NCBI RefSeq assembly: GCF_902167145.1
Contig: NC_050097.1
Location: forward strand, 114,299,982 to 114,363,981
Reading direction: 5' to 3'
DNA length: 64,000 nt
From: Zea mays
Taxonomy: Eukaryota; Streptophyta; Magnoliopsida; Poales; Poaceae
Program-made: the position numbers and the translations under genes
Shown here: in pieces, positions 1 to 11,993 of the stretch
Layout: the number at the start of each line of letters is the position of its first letter
Position numbering within the stretch: position 1 is the stretch's first letter
The notes under the pieces: generated by a model
Seen by the model: the letters and a program-made list of their open reading frames with translations, nothing else
The model's database searches: none
What the model was told of the DNA's origin: nothing

Positions 1-500
1 ATTGCCATTTGCTCTTAATTGACGACTTTGGTGAGGCAATGGGGTTAATAGGCCAAGATTGATCCCGTTTTGGTGCTTGATGCCAAAGGGGGAGAAAATA
101 AAGGCCAAAGTGATAAATGGATCAGCTACCACTTGAGAGATTTTGAAAATAGTAGAATAGAGTTTTTGTTTTGTCAAAAGCTTTTATTGTCTCTTATTGT
201 CTCTATTTTCAAAAGTTGGCTTCTTGTGGGGAGAAGTGTTGATTATGGGAAAAAGGGGGAGTTTTTGAAATCCGTGGTCAAATTCTTTTGAAATGACTCT
301 CTTTATGCTTCAATATGTGTGTTTGACTTATAGATAGAGATTTGAGTTTGATTTGCAAAAACAAACCAAGTGGTGGCAAAGGATGATCCATATATGCCAA
401 AATTGAATCAAAACCAATTTGAGTTTTTATTTGAAGTGATTTTGCACTTGTTCCACTTGCTTTATGTTGTGTTGGCATAAATCACCAAAAAGGGGGAGAT
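1..500 (+). other. Copia-1 3' internal non-coding region and polypurine tract
   Basis: AT-rich, non-coding, with repeated 'caaagggggaga' and 'aaagggggag' motifs near 84-95, 250-260 and 489-499, as also seen in the 3' non-coding part of the second Copia (9542-10383). The last purine run, 489-499, is the likely primer for plus-strand DNA synthesis. No ORF here looks genuine. Confidence 0.7.
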
Positions 501-743
501 TGAAAGGGAAATGTGCCCTTGGGCCATTTCTAAGTATTTTGGTGATTGAGTGCAAACACAAGGGCCTAAATGTGAAAATATGCTCATGGATGAACAAAGT
601 GTAAATCACAAGTAAAGGTATGTTTCTAAGCCTTAGTACATTAGTTTTGTGTACTAATATATTTGTCTAAGTGTTAGAAACAGAAAGAAGAAGAGAAGAG
701 AAGACTTGGCTGTGTGCAGCCAAGGGGCTGTTTCGGTCTGGGG

Positions 744-1114
744 CACCGGACTGTCCGGTGGTGCACCGGACAGTGTCCGGTGGTGCACCGGACAGTGTCC
801 GGTGCGCCAGGCTGCCTCGACCGAAGAGGCCGCTCTCGGGTTTTTCTCTGGCAACTTCGGCTAAAATTCACCGGACTGTCCGGTGTGCACCGGACTGTCC
901 GGTGAGCCAACGGTCGGCCGGGCCAACGGTCGGCCGCGCGATCGCCGCGCGACACGTGGCTGAGCCAACGGTCGGAAGAAAGCACCGGACTGTCCGGTGT
1001 GCACCGGACTGTCCGGTGCGCCAGATCTGCAGTGGTCGGCAACGGTCGGCTGCGCCTGTTAAGGAAAGAAATCGGGCACCGGACAGTGTCCGGTGTGCAC
1101 CGGACTGTCCGGTG
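744..1114. repeat. Array of CACCGGAC-N-GTCCGGTG palindromes in the LTR U3
   Basis: The near-perfect palindrome CACCGGACTGTCCGGTG and the variant CACCGGACAGTGTCCGGTG recur about eight times, partly in back-to-back pairs, interspersed with 'caacggtcgg' copies. The array creates long spurious ORFs on both strands. Similar motifs occur in the second Copia LTR (10579-10940) and, in altered form, in the Gypsy LTRs at 57862 and 62644. Confidence 0.85.
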
Positions 1115-1180
1115 CGCCACGAGACAGAAGGCAAAGATGGCCTTCCAGATTTGTTCCCAACGGCTCCTAGCTGCCTTGGG

Positions 1181-1190
1181 GCTATAAAAG
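1181..1190 (+). promoter_or_regulatory. TATA box of the Copia-1 LTR
   Basis: The sequence gctataaaag lies downstream of the palindrome array at the expected place for the U3/R boundary. Transcription would begin about 30 bases further on. Assigned by motif and position only. Confidence 0.6.
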
Positions 1191-1777
1191 GGACCCCTTG
1201 GCGCATGGAGGAATATACCAAGCATTCCTACAACTCTTCTAAGCACCAAGACATCAATCTCACGCATTCGTTTCATTGTGATAGCATATAGAGCTCTTGT
1301 GGAGTTGTGAACTCTTTGTGTTGCGTTGCGAGCTCTTGTTGCGACTTGTGTGCGTGTTGTTGCTCTGATTTTCGAGTCTTGTGTGCGTTGCTCATTCCCA
1401 CCTTACTCCGTATTTCTTTGTGAACTCAATTGTAAGGGCGAGAGACTCCAAGTTGTGGAGATTCCTCGCAAACGGGAAAAGATCAAAGGAAAGAAAAACA
1501 CCGTGGTATTCAAGTTGATCATTGGATCACTTGAGAGGAGTTGAGTGCAACTCTCGTCCGTTGGGACGCCACAACGTGGAGTAGGCAAGTTTTGTACTTG
1601 GCCGAACCACGGGATAACCACCGTGTCAACTCTGTAATTGCTTTCTTGTGGTTATCTTGTTTTGAGTTCTCTCTAGCCACTTGGTCATACTTGTGCTAAC
1701 CCTTAACAAGTTTTTGTGGCCTAAGTTTTGAACTTTTACAGGATCACCTATTCACCCCCCCCCTCTAGGTGCTCTCA

Positions 1778-4534
1778 ACTGTCTGCTCAAATTAAGTGCC
1801 ACTGCCCCGGGGATCTATAAATTGACCCCGCATAGAGCTTCACAACATCATCACCCACCCAGCCACCACGTATTGCTAGCAATTGTTCGCCCGAGCTCGC
1901 GAATTTTGAATTCGCCCCAAATCCATTCTCCGCCACCCGAAACCCAACCTCACCGCGGCCAGCCTTATTCCGGTCAGTTCATCTCCTTCTCTCCCTCGTT
2001 CAAGCTTTCCCTTAAGTCTACGATGCTTGTCGAGCCACTGAATTGAACTAGGAGCCCACCAATCGCTAGGAACACGACGGTATTGCCATGATGTTCACGG
2101 CCACCGTGGCCAGAGCACACCCCTTGATCATTAGTGCAATTATGTTGGGGGGAATACTCCCCTGGTCATGGATTTGGTTTAGTCTTAGTCTAGGCGCCAG
2201 TCTTGGAGCAATTCGGCCGATCTGCGTGCTCGCCGGAGTTCATCCTCCGCGCGACGCCGTCGAGGACCTTCCCCTGTGAAGGATTAGAAACCTGAGGGTG
2301 TTTCTGTAATCCGTCAGCGACACAGTGAATAGTAATAGAATCCAGTTAAGATTAGCCAAAACCTCGAGAGCCCTTCTGCAAGACTGCCAACGTGGGCGCG
2401 GGCGCGCCCCGTTTCTCTGAGTGGCTGGGCCATATGGGCTGCTTCTGGCCCAGTACTATTCAAGGTTTTTCATTTTCTTTTTCAGAGAAACTTTAGAAAT
2501 ATGTAGAAAATTACAAAAAATTCGTAAAATTGTGAAACCAATTTTCCTAGGCTTATTATTTTCCCTAGAATTTAATAAAAATAGTTTCATGATTTTTAGT
2601 TTAAACAGGGAATTTTAAGGTATTTAAAATAGCTTAAAGAAATAGTTCCAGAATTTTAGAGAATTAATAGTAATGCCAAAAATGTTCAAAATTTTTATAT
2701 GAACTCCCCACATTATTTAGAAGCCTTGGGTAGAGTATGAATTGATTTGGACCCTGTTTGATCACTAAACCCCAAAACCCCCACCCCTGCCCTTTGAACT
2801 CCTTTACTGACTCCGGAAACCCTAAGTTCTCGGAGTTCCGTGAAGGAAAGTTGTATTCAAGACTTAGATAATAAATCTTTATTATCTTTGCACTCTCATG
2901 AGCATTACATGGCATTCATTCTTATATATGTATATATATGGTTATATTAGAACGCGAAGAAGTGGAAGTCACTGAAGAGAAGACATCACCACCCTCGGAT
3001 TCTCAGGCAGGAAACTGCTTCTACTTTGATATTTGTGGATCCGAGCCAGACTCACCTACGAACGAAGGCAAGCCCCGGTGCATGCAACCCTTTCCTTGTG
3101 TTTTTAAATAATTTTCGCACACTTTAAGTCTAGTGAAATGTGCATTAGGTTCATAGGAATTGCTTGGAACCCTTTGATGCATTGCTTTCCTTGATATCCA
3201 TACCTTTATAGATACTTCTGTGAAGTATCAAAATATGATTTACAAAAATGCTTAGCCTTGCTTAGATCTTGTGGATAGAGGTTGTCCTTAGCCTAGCTCG
3301 AGAAAGGATGGCTTCTACCTGCAAGAATATTTTCATTTGGAGCAATGGTGGGATCTTACTACAAAGTTCCCTGTGATGCTCTTTTCATCCTAAGGAACAG
3401 AAACAATCCTAAGGATGGAAATACTTAAATTGAGACTTGGGTTAGGAACAAGTGATGTTCTACCCAGGTTGATTAAGGATTGAATGCGTATGTAGGCGTG
3501 CTGATCGAGGACCCTTTAACTGGTCACATGCCTCGTCATGGGTAAGCCTTGCCTCGGGCAGACTAAGGCCAGAATAAGATAACACAAAATGGGCGTGGAG
3601 CGGTGGCGAGAGTAGCGTGTACCCTCCGTGGCAAGAGGCTGGACGGTGGTGTATCTGTGCTCTCGGTTTGCGTGAACCTGATCTGGTCTTAAGAACCCCG
3701 GTGGCGGGTTGACATATGCAAGGGTTAAGTGCTACATATGTCGTGTGATTGGAGATCCTCAGCTGAGTATAATCGATTCGGATCGCCGTACCTTCGCGGT
3801 TATGAAGACTTGGTCACTTCCCTACAACGTAAGTCAGGATGTAAACACTATGGATAAAAATGATGTGGTATTGATGAGATGATGAAATTAGACTAGAGGC
3901 AAACAGAGTCTATTAATATTTAATCTGGCGTTAAAATGTTGAAAGTAAGGACTCACTTTAGTAAGCTATTTCTGCAAAAGTATATAAGTTGATTTTTGCT
4001 AAAGCCTCTCCTTGATTCCTATTTATCCAGCATACCCTTGAGAGTCTTTTTCTTAGTCGGGTAAGATTTGCTGAGTAATCCCATACTCTGGGTTTATCCC
4101 TTCGTTGTTTTTAGGTGAGGAAGTAGCAGATTTCTGTTGCTCCAGTACCAAGGTGGTTCCCCATGAGGAAAAGCAAGAGTGAAGATGCGGGAGGACATGG
4201 TCCTCCATAAGAAAACTTTTATGAAAAACTTATCGGGAGGAGTTTTTGCCTCCCTCAATTATGTAATAATACTACTCTGCACTCGTTTATATTTCCGGTC
4301 TGTAATAAACCAATTGAGCTTACTTTTTAATAAATGTAAGTTTATGTAATCACTTCCGCATTTCTATATCTCCGATGTTCTGTAATGTCTGCAAGACGGG
4401 TGAAACGTTCCTGGAAAGGTAAGAAAGAAGATACCGAAGTTGTCAAGTGGTTCAGGAACATCTACAGGGTGTCTGATGTGTGTTAGACAAGGACAACTGT
4501 AGGTGGGCCTAGTTACTTGGGAGGTTCTGTCACA
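1778..4534 (+). repeat. Truncated, diverged LTR of a Tekay-type chromovirus
   Basis: This stretch aligns, as reverse complement, with 32094-34850 of the chromovirus LTR elsewhere in the window. It shares the TATA region (atctataaattga, about 1812), a GC-rich leader, the 'ttttcattttctttttcag' region and the terminal ~150 bases ending GGTTCTGTCACA at 4534. Divergence is clearly greater than between the two chromovirus LTRs at 11994 and 32094, so this is an older copy or another subfamily. Its upstream part was displaced by Copia-1 and lies off-window. It is followed at once by Copia gag sequence, so it is a solo or terminal LTR inserted in the second Copia element. No gene is seen within it. 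Confidence 0.75.
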
Positions 4535-6273
4535 CTAGATATAAACAGATGTCTCCCGAGGAAGTTATTGGCAAGTTTGTGAGCTTTGAACTTATGATCA
4601 AAGACTCCAAACACATCGTCAACTTGGAGCAAGGCGCCACCTCCACACCCGAGGTGCAACCTGTCGCATTCAAGGCAACGGAAGAAGAGAAGAGGGAGTC
4701 TACACCAAGTAGGCTTCCCATCGACGCCTCTAAGCTTGACAATGAGGAAATGGCGCTCATCATCAAGAGCTTTCGCCAAATCATCAAGCATAGGAGGGGG
4801 AAGGACTATTAACCCCGCTCCAAAAGGGTGTGCTACAAATGTGGTAAGCCCGGTCATTTTATTGCTAAATGTCCAATTTCGAGTGATAGTGACAGGGGCG
4901 ACGACAAGAAGGGAAAGAAGAAGGAGAAGAAAAGGTACTACAAGAAGAAGGGTGGCGATGCCCATGTGTGTCGGGAATGGGACTCCGATGAGAGCTTCAC
5001 CGACTCCTCAGACGACGAGGACACCGCCAACATTGCCGTCAATAAGGGCCTCCTCTTCCCCAACGTCGGCCACAAATATTTCATGGCTAAGGACGGCAAG
5101 AAAAAGAAGGTACACTCTAGAGCCACCCCTAAGTATACAACATCTAGTGATGAGGGTAGCTCTAGTGAAGATGAAGATGATTTGTTCTTTTTGCCAACCT
5201 TAGCATGGAACAAAAGAAGAAATTAAATGAATTAATAGAAGCCATTCATAAGAAGGATGAACTCTTGGATAGCCAAGAGGACTTCCTTATTAAATAAAAT
5301 AAAAAACATGTTAAAGTAAAGAATGCTTATGCTCAGGAAATAGAAAAATGTGAAAACTTAACTAAGGAGCTTAGCATTTGTCATGATTCTATTTCTAGCC
5401 TTAGGAATGAAAATGCTAGCTTAATCTCTAAGGTTAAAGATTTAAATGCTTGCAATGATTCTATTTCCAGTCTTAGAAACGAGAATGCCATTTTAAATGC
5501 TAAGATTGATGAATTGAATGTTTGCAATGATACAATTTCTAGTCTTAGAATTGAGAATGATAGTTTAAATGCTAAGATTGAGAAATTAAGTGTTTGCAAA
5601 CACTCTACATCTACTGTCGAGCATGTTTTCATTTGTACTAGATGTAGAGACATTAATGTTGAAGCTATTGATGATCACATTGCCATGATTAAACAACAAA
5701 ATGATCACATAGCCAAATTAACTGCAAAAATTAATGAGCATGAACTTGAAAATGAAAAGTTTAAATTTGCTAGAAGCATGCTCTATAATGGGAGACACCC
5801 TGGCATTAAGCTTAGGATGGCATTAGTTTCCAACAGGGGAGCAATGTCAAGCTTAATGCCCCTAAAAGATTGTCTAATTTTGTTAAGGGTAAGTGTCCCA
5901 TGGTTCAGGATAGTGAGGGTTACATTTTATATCCTGCAAACTATACTGAACATAAAATTAGGAGAATTCATGCTAGAAAACCTCATAATGTTTCTCACCA
6001 TGCTTTTATGTATAAGAATGAGGCTTCTAGCTCTAGACAATCAACTCATGTTAAATTGCCTAAAAAGAAAACTCCTGCTGCATCAAATGATCATAACATT
6101 TCATTCAAAACTTTTGATGCTTCATATGTGCTTATTAACAAATCAGGCAAAGTATTTGCCAAATATGTTAGGGGCAAACACAAGAGCTCCAAAACTTGTG
6201 TTTGGGTACCCAAGGTGCTTGTTTCTAACATCAAAGGACTCAAGACTGTTTGGGTACCTAAGAACAAGGCCTA
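4535..6273 (+). pseudogene. gag: Copia-2 gag, broken
   Basis: The gag nucleocapsid and C-terminal region of a Ty1/Copia element, which would package the element RNA. Visible in order: a segment with motif EEVIGKFVSFEL; an in-frame TAA at 4810-4812; a CCHC zinc knuckle (CYKCGKPGHFIAKC, from about 4831); a Lys-rich and an Asp/Ser-rich stretch; a frameshift near 5205; a stop near 5296; a coiled-coil part built of 72-bp repeats; another frameshift near 5815; and a basic C-terminal tail ending with repeated 'VWVPK' motifs. Three reading frames are needed to follow it. The N-terminal part was cut off by the LTR at 1778-4534. Confidence 0.85.
5385..5600 (+). repeat. 72-bp (24-residue) tandem repeat in Copia-2 gag
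   Basis: The phrase gattctattt...agtcttag recurs at 5385, 5457 and (as gatacaattt) 5529, exactly 72 bp apart, and a fourth partial start lies at about 5593. The encoded pattern is [CN]DSISSLRNEN followed by a heptad-like Leu/Ile stretch. This is a coiled coil that grew by unequal duplication within gag. Confidence 0.8.
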
Positions 6274-6283
6274 AATCTGTTTT

Positions 6284-6505
6284 GTAGGTTTATGCATCCG
6301 GTGGTTCAAGTTGGATAATCGATAGCGGGTGCACAAACCATATGACAGGGGAGAAAAGGATGTTCTCCTCCTATGAGAAAAACGAGGATCCCCAACGAGC
6401 TATCACATTCGGGGATGGAAATCAAGGTTTGTTCAAAGGTTTGGGTAAAATAGTTATATCTCCTGACCATTCCATTTCCAATGTTTTCTTGTAGATTCTT
6501 TAGAT
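6284..6505 (+). pseudogene. Copia-2 aspartic protease, broken
   Basis: A retroviral-type aspartic protease that would cut the polyprotein. The active-site motif WIIDSGCTNHMTG is readable, with the catalytic Asp codon at 6321-6323 (D-S-G form, usual for Copia). The frame differs from that of the gag tail and closes at a TAG near 6492 because of a small deletion, after which the integrase part continues in another frame. Confidence 0.8.
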
Positions 6506-6511
6506 TACAAT

Positions 6512-7954
6512 TTGCTTTCTGTTTCTCAATTATGCAAAATGGGCTACAACTGTCTTTTTACAGATATAGGTGTTACTGTCTTTAGAAGAATTGATGATTC
6601 AATAGCATTTAAGGGAGTGTTAGAGGGTCAACTATATTTAGTTGATTTTAATAAAAACACAGCTAAACTTAACACTTGTTTAATTGCTAAGACTAATATG
6701 GGTTGGCTCTGGCATCGCCGACTAGCCCATCTTGGAATGAAAAATCTTCACAAGCTTCTAAAGGGAGAACACATTTTGGGACTAACAAATGTTCATTTTG
6801 AGAAAGACAGGGTTTGTAGCGCATGTCAAGCAGGAAAGCAAGTTGGCGCCCACCATCCACACAAGAACATCATGATGATTGACAGGTCGCTTGAGCTACT
6901 CCACATGGATTTATTCGGCACGATAGCTTACATAAGCATCGGCGGGAGTAAGTACTATCTAGTTATTGTGGATGATTATTCTCGCTTCACTTGGGTGTTC
7001 TTTTTGCAGGAAAAACCACAGACCCAAGAGACCTTAAAAGGATTCTTGAGACGGGCTCAAAATGAGTTCGGATTAAGAATCAAAAAGATAAGAAGCGATA
7101 ATGGGATGGAGTTCAAGAATTCTCAAATTGAAGGTTTTCTTAAGGACGAGGGCATCAAGCATGAGTTCTCTTCTCCCTACACACCTCAACAAAATGGTGT
7201 AGTGGAGAGGAAGAATAGAACACTACTGGACATGGCAAGGACCATGCTTGATGAGTACAAGACACCGGACCGGTTTTGGGCCGAGGCGATTAACACCGCC
7301 TGCTACTCCATCAACCGACTATATCTTCACCGAATCCTCAAGAAGACATCATACGAACTCCTTACCGGTAAAAAGCCCAATGTTTCATATTTTAGAGTCT
7401 TTGGAAGCAAATGTTTTATTCTTATTAAGAGAGGTAGAAAATCTAAATTTGCTCCTAAGGCTGTAGAAGGCTTTTTACTTAGTTATGACTCAAACACAAT
7501 GGCATATAGAGTCTTCAACAAATCCACTGGACTAGTTGAGGTTTCTTGTGACATTGTGTTTGATGAGACTAATGGCTCCCAAGTGGAGCAAGTTGATCTT
7601 GATGAACTAGATGATGAAGAGGCTCTGTGCGTCGCGCTAAGGAACATGTCCATTGGGGATGTGTGTCCTAAGGAATCCGAAGAGCCTCCACAAGCACAAG
7701 ATCAACCGACATCTTCCAACCAAGCATCTCCACCAACCCAAGATGAGGATCAGACTCAAGATGATGAAAATGAAGATCAAGAGGATGAGCCACCTCAAGA
7801 GCAGGACCATGATCAAGGGGGAGAGAATAATGATAAAGACAAGGAAAATGATCAAGAAATACAGGGTCAAAGACCGCCACACCCAAGAGTCCACCAAGCA
7901 ATTCAAATAGATCACCCTGTCAACTCCATGCTTGGTGACATTCATAAGGGGTAA
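6512..7954 (+). pseudogene. Copia-2 integrase region
   Basis: The longest open segment of the element (480 codons). It holds the gag-pre-integrase zinc-binding part (WHRRLAHLGMKN ... CSACQAGKQ, HHCC type, about residues 67-110) and the rve catalytic core. The D,D,E residues are seen in LLHMDLFG, IRSDNGMEF and GVVERKNR. It ends with an acidic Gln/Asp-rich linker. The frame is lost at 7952-7954 through a single-base deletion just before the reverse transcriptase, so no functional Pol can be made although the integrase core looks undamaged. Confidence 0.85.
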
Positions 7955-7962
7955 CCACTAGA

Positions 7963-9541
7963 TCTCGAGTTGCTCATTTCTGTGAACATTACTCTTTTGT
8001 GTCTTCCATTGAGCCATACAGGATAGAGGATGAACTAAGAGATCCGGATTGGGTGCTGGCAATGCAAGAGGAACTCAACAACTTCACGAGGAATGAGGTA
8101 TGGCATTTAGTTCCACGTCCTAATCAAAATGTTGTAGGTACCAAATGGGTATTCCGCAACAAGCAAGATGAGCATGGTGTGGTGACAAGAAACAAAGCCT
8201 GACTTGTGGCCAAAGGTTATTCACAAGTCGAAGGTTTGGACTTTTATGAAACTTATGCACCCGTAGCTAGGCTTGAGTCAATTTGTATATTACTTGCCTA
8301 TGCTACTTACCATGGCTTTAAGCTTTATCAAATAGACGTGAAAAGTGCCTTCCTTAATGGACCAATCAAGGAAGAGGTCTATGTTGAGCAACCTCCCGTC
8401 TTTGAAGATAGTGAGTACTCTAACCATGTTTATAAACTCTCAAAGGCGCTTTATGGGGCTCAAGCAAGCCCCAAGAGCATGGTATGAATGCCTACGAGAT
8501 TTCCTTATCACTAATGGCTTCAAAGTCGGAAAAGCTGATCCTACTCTCTTTAATAAAACTATTGCAAAAGGTTTGTTTGTATGCCAAATTTATGTTGATG
8601 ATATTATATTTGGGTCTACTAACAAATCAACTTGTGAAGAGTTTAGTAGGATCATGATTCAAAAATTCGAGATGTCTATGATGGGGGAGTTGAAGTATTT
8701 CCTTGGATTTCAAATCAAGCAACTCCAAGAGGGCACCTTCATCAGCCAAACAAAGTACATTCAAGACATTCTTAAGAAGTTTGGGATGAAGGATGGCAAA
8801 CCCATCAAGACACCCATGGGAACCAATGGGCATCTCGACCTTGACATGGGAGGTAAATCTGTAGATCAAAAGGTATACCGGTCGATGATAGGATCTTTAC
8901 TCTATTTATGTGCATCTCGACCGGATATTATGCTTTCCGTTTGCATGTGTGCAAGGTTTCAAGCAGATCCTAAGGAAGTTCACCTTAGGACCGTGAAAAG
9001 AATCATGAGATATTTAGTTTATACTCCTAAGTTTGGACTTTGGTACCCCAAGGTTCTACTTTTGATTTAATAGGATATTCCGATGCCGATTGGGCAGGGT
9101 GTAAAATTGATAGGAAGAGCACATCAGGGACTTGTCAGTTTCTGGGGAGATCCCTGGTGTCTTGGGCTTCAAAGAAACAAAACTTAGTAGATCTTTCCAC
9201 CGCCGAAGCCGAGTACATTACCGTAGGCCATTGCTGTGCGCAATTACTTTGGATGAGGCAAACCCTTAGGGACTATGGCTACAAATTGAGCAAAGTCCAT
9301 CTCCTATGTGACAATGAGAGTGCAGTCTGCATGGCGGATAATCCCGTTGAACACAGCTGCACTAAGCACATAGACATTCGGTATCACTTTTTGAGAGATC
9401 ACCGACAAAGGGGGATATCGAAATTGCTTATGTTAGCATCAAAGAACAATTAGTCGATATTTTTACCAAGCCTTTAGATGAGAAAACCTTCAACAAATTT
9501 AGGAATGAGCTAAATATTCTTGATTCTCAGAATTTTGATTG
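7963..9541 (+). pseudogene. Copia-2 reverse transcriptase and RNase H, broken
   Basis: RVT_2-type reverse transcriptase followed by Ty1-type RNase H. Visible motifs: [40 protein letters not shown], the catalytic YVDDIIFGS (about 8594-8620), SRPDIMLSV, then the RNase H motifs GYSDADWAG, STAEAEY and DNESAV. Breaks: an in-frame TGA at 8200-8202, a +1 shift near 8455 within the ALYG motif, a shift near 9050 between RT and RNase H, and another near 9410. The normal end (ILDSQNF-type tail) can be read to the stop at 9539-9541. The element cannot make RT. Confidence 0.85.
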
Positions 9542-10383
9542 AAACATTGCACACATAGCTATTTTATATACCTTTGATCATGTCTCTTTCATTTGGCACA
9601 TATACATATTTCTTATTCTTCTTGTGCCTAAGCTAAGACTAATATGGTTCCATGAACATCTTTTGTATTTAGTCTTAGATTGAAAGGGAAATGGAGTATT
9701 CGGCAAAGGCATCGCTTCCACTCAACTCCATCGATATTATCTACCCTTTGCCGGTATTCCGTCATCTCTCCGATTGGTATACTCTTTCACTCACATTTCT
9801 TTTATCAATGGGGGAGAAAATATAAACAGGGCTCTCAAAGTCTCCGTTTTTGGCGATTAATGCCAAAGGGGGAGAAAGTATTAATCCCAAAGCAAAAGGA
9901 CCACACCACCACCTAATTTTAATTGTGTTTTGAAATTTTATAAACTGGTATAATTCAAATTGGTATCTAATTGATATATTTAAAGGAAGATTTTCAAAAT
10001 TAGTATCTATTAAAACCCTCTTGAAAACTAATAGGAGAATTTCATTTAGGGGGAGTTTTGTTTAGTCAAAGGAAAAGCATTTGAAACAGGGGGAGAAAAT
10101 TTCAAATCTTGAAAATGCTTTTTGCAATCTTATTTCTATACCTTTGACTATTTGCAAAAGATTTTGAAAATACTTTCCAAAAGAATTTGTAAAAACAAAA
10201 CAAGTGGTGCAAACGTGGTCCAAAATGTTAAATAAAAGAAAGCAATCCATTCATATCTGGTGAGATTATAAGTTGGTTTAATTCCAAGTAACCTTTGCAC
10301 TTACCTTATGCAGACTAGTTCATTTCTGCACCTTCTATATTTGCTTTGGTTTGTGTTGGCATCAATCACCAAAAAAGGGAGAT
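9542..10383 (+). other. Copia-2 3' non-coding region and polypurine tract
   Basis: AT-rich and non-coding, with several 'gccaaagggggagaaa'-type purine motifs (for example near 9792, 9862 and 10088), the same kind as in Copia-1. The last purine run (about 10371-10382) abuts the LTR start at 10384. No gene is seen. Confidence 0.7.
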
Positions 10384-11297
10384 TGAAAGGGAAATAGGGT
10401 TAACCTTTTCCTACAATTAATTTTGGTGGTTGAATGCCCAACACAAATATATGGACTAACTAGTTTGCTCTAGAATACATGTTCTACAGGTGCACAAAGG
10501 TTCAACACAAACCAATAAATATTCAAGTTAGGAATCCAAATTCAAAGGAGCAAAGAAACCAAGTGTGCTGTGGTCTGGCGCACCGGACTGTCCGGTGCAC
10601 CAGGTCCGTATAGGGCTGAACCAGCCACTCTCGGGTTTCAGCAGGCACACTCCGCTATAATTCACCGGACTATCCGGTGTGCCGCCGAACTGTCCGGTGC
10701 ACCAGCGGAGCAACGACTAACTCGCGCAATGGTCGACCCTGACGTATGTACAGTGCGCGAACAGTGCGCGCCAGAAGTCAGAGCAGAAGTCATAGGCGCA
10801 CCGGACAGTGTCCGATGCCACAAGAAGACAATGACGCCAACGGTCGACTGTTCCCGAATCCTAACGGTTGGGTGACGTGGCGGTGCACCGGACAGCCTAC
10901 AGTGCCTGTCCGGTGGCGCACCGGATTATCCGGTGCGCCCATCGACAGCAGCCTTCCCCAATGACCACTTGGTGGTTGAGGGATATAAATACCCCCAACC
11001 ACCACCACACCAAGCACCCAAGCATTCTGAACATTGCATTCAATACAAGAGCAATATACTTCACTCCAAGACACAATCAAAGCGATCAATCCACTCAAAG
11101 TCCCCAAATCAACTCTAGTGCATTAGGACTTGTGAGAGGATCTCTTGTGTTCCTTTGTTGCTCTTGTTTGCTTGGCTTGGCCTTCTTTTTCTTTTCAATT
11201 CTTACTCTCAAGTGCTTTGTAAGCAAGGCAAGAGACACCAATTGTGTGGTGATCCTTGTGAGGTCTAAGTGACCCGTGAGATTAAGGAAGAAGGCTC
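10384..11297 (+). repeat. 3' LTR of Copia-2, left part (continues at 50668)
   Basis: Starts TGAAAGGGAAATAGGG after a purine tract. It contains CCGGAC palindromes (10579-10940), a TATA box (gatataaata, about 10982) and a polyadenylation-type downstream part. It is cut at 11297 by CACTA-1; ctc at 11295-11297 is the left TSD copy. Confidence 0.85.
10982..10991 (+). promoter_or_regulatory. TATA box of the Copia-2 LTR
   Basis: The sequence gatataaata lies downstream of the CCGGAC motifs, matching the layout of the Copia-1 LTR. Motif and position only. Confidence 0.5.
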
Positions 11298-11993
11298 CAC
11301 TACTAGAAACATGCTTATTTAAGACATACATGTTAAGTCAAATACCAGTGCATTTTATCAAAGCGTCTTTTATAATATGGTGCTGAGTAAGGTAAGACGG
11401 TTTGTTGGACATCCGTCTTTAATGAAGAAATTTTTTGAGACAGATATATGGTTGAAAATGTCTTATATTGATTTAATACAGTTTGATTTTGAAAACCGTC
11501 GCAAATAAATATACCTTTTGAGGCATTAAGTTTACAAGAAGTGTCTTTTATTTTGGTTAGTATATTAGACACTTCTGTATATGAAACCATCTCAAATAAA
11601 GATATTATTAGAGTCATCTAGACTATACAAATTGTCTTAGATGTTAGTGAGTATACTAGAAACTTGTAAACATAAAACCATCTCGTATGATATTTCTGAT
11701 AAGACATATTGTGAAAAAACTTAGTCAATAGTAAATTCTGATTAGATTGAATTAAACATTTTTTTGAATTTAAAATGAACTAGTTAGCTGACTGTATGTT
11801 CGTACGATTTCTATATATCACATAGATAAAAAATGTTGCTTAAAAAAGAAACTTCTTCAAATAAAATTATACGTCTATTTGTCTTTTTGTAACTATAAAA
11901 AATTAATATGTGTAGCCTAAATCTCGTTTTAATCCGGTCTTTTTGTCCAAATTGTAACCCAAGAACTTAGGTTAGGTTTTTTCGGCTCCGTCA
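11298..11993 (+). repeat. CACTA-1 left terminal and subterminal region
   Basis: The first ~400 bases carry many copies of a short motif of the form AAGACGGTT/AAGACATxT in both orientations. This is the usual subterminal repeat architecture where CACTA transposase binds. The stretch matches the reverse complement of 55430-55860. No gene is seen. Confidence 0.8.

Larger units (their letters stand above)
1..1777 (+). mobile_element. 3' end of Opie/Ji-type Copia LTR retrotransposon (Copia-1)
   Basis: The window opens inside the 3' untranslated internal part of a Ty1/Copia element and includes its whole 3' LTR (501-1777). The purine tract agggggagat directly precedes the LTR start TGAAAGGGAAATG, and the LTR closes with ...GCTCTCA. 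The internal part and the 5' LTR lie off the left edge. The next five bases (actgt, 1778-1782) would be the right TSD copy, and the sequence beyond continues as an LTR of another family. This Copia therefore inserted into that LTR. The Opie/Ji family name is from memory of maize LTR starts. Confidence 0.85.
501..1777 (+). repeat. 3' LTR of Copia-1
   Basis: A 1277-bp LTR from TGAAAGGGAAA to GCTCTCA. It contains a dense array of CCGGAC palindromes (744-1114) in U3, a TATA box (gctataaaag, 1181-1190), and an R/U5 region ending with a C-run (about 1755-1762). Its partner LTR is outside the window, so its age cannot be judged. Confidence 0.85.

Noticed and set aside
671..1291. Long ORFs on both strands (about 200 codons each) in the Copia-1 LTR
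   Set aside because: They arise from the CCGGAC palindrome array, contain only repetitive His-Arg-Thr-Val type peptides, and lie in an LTR.
11296..11420. Possible host promoter at the CACTA-1 left end
   Set aside because: The repeated AAGACGG motifs match the ends of CACTA-2, so it is subterminal repeat sequence.
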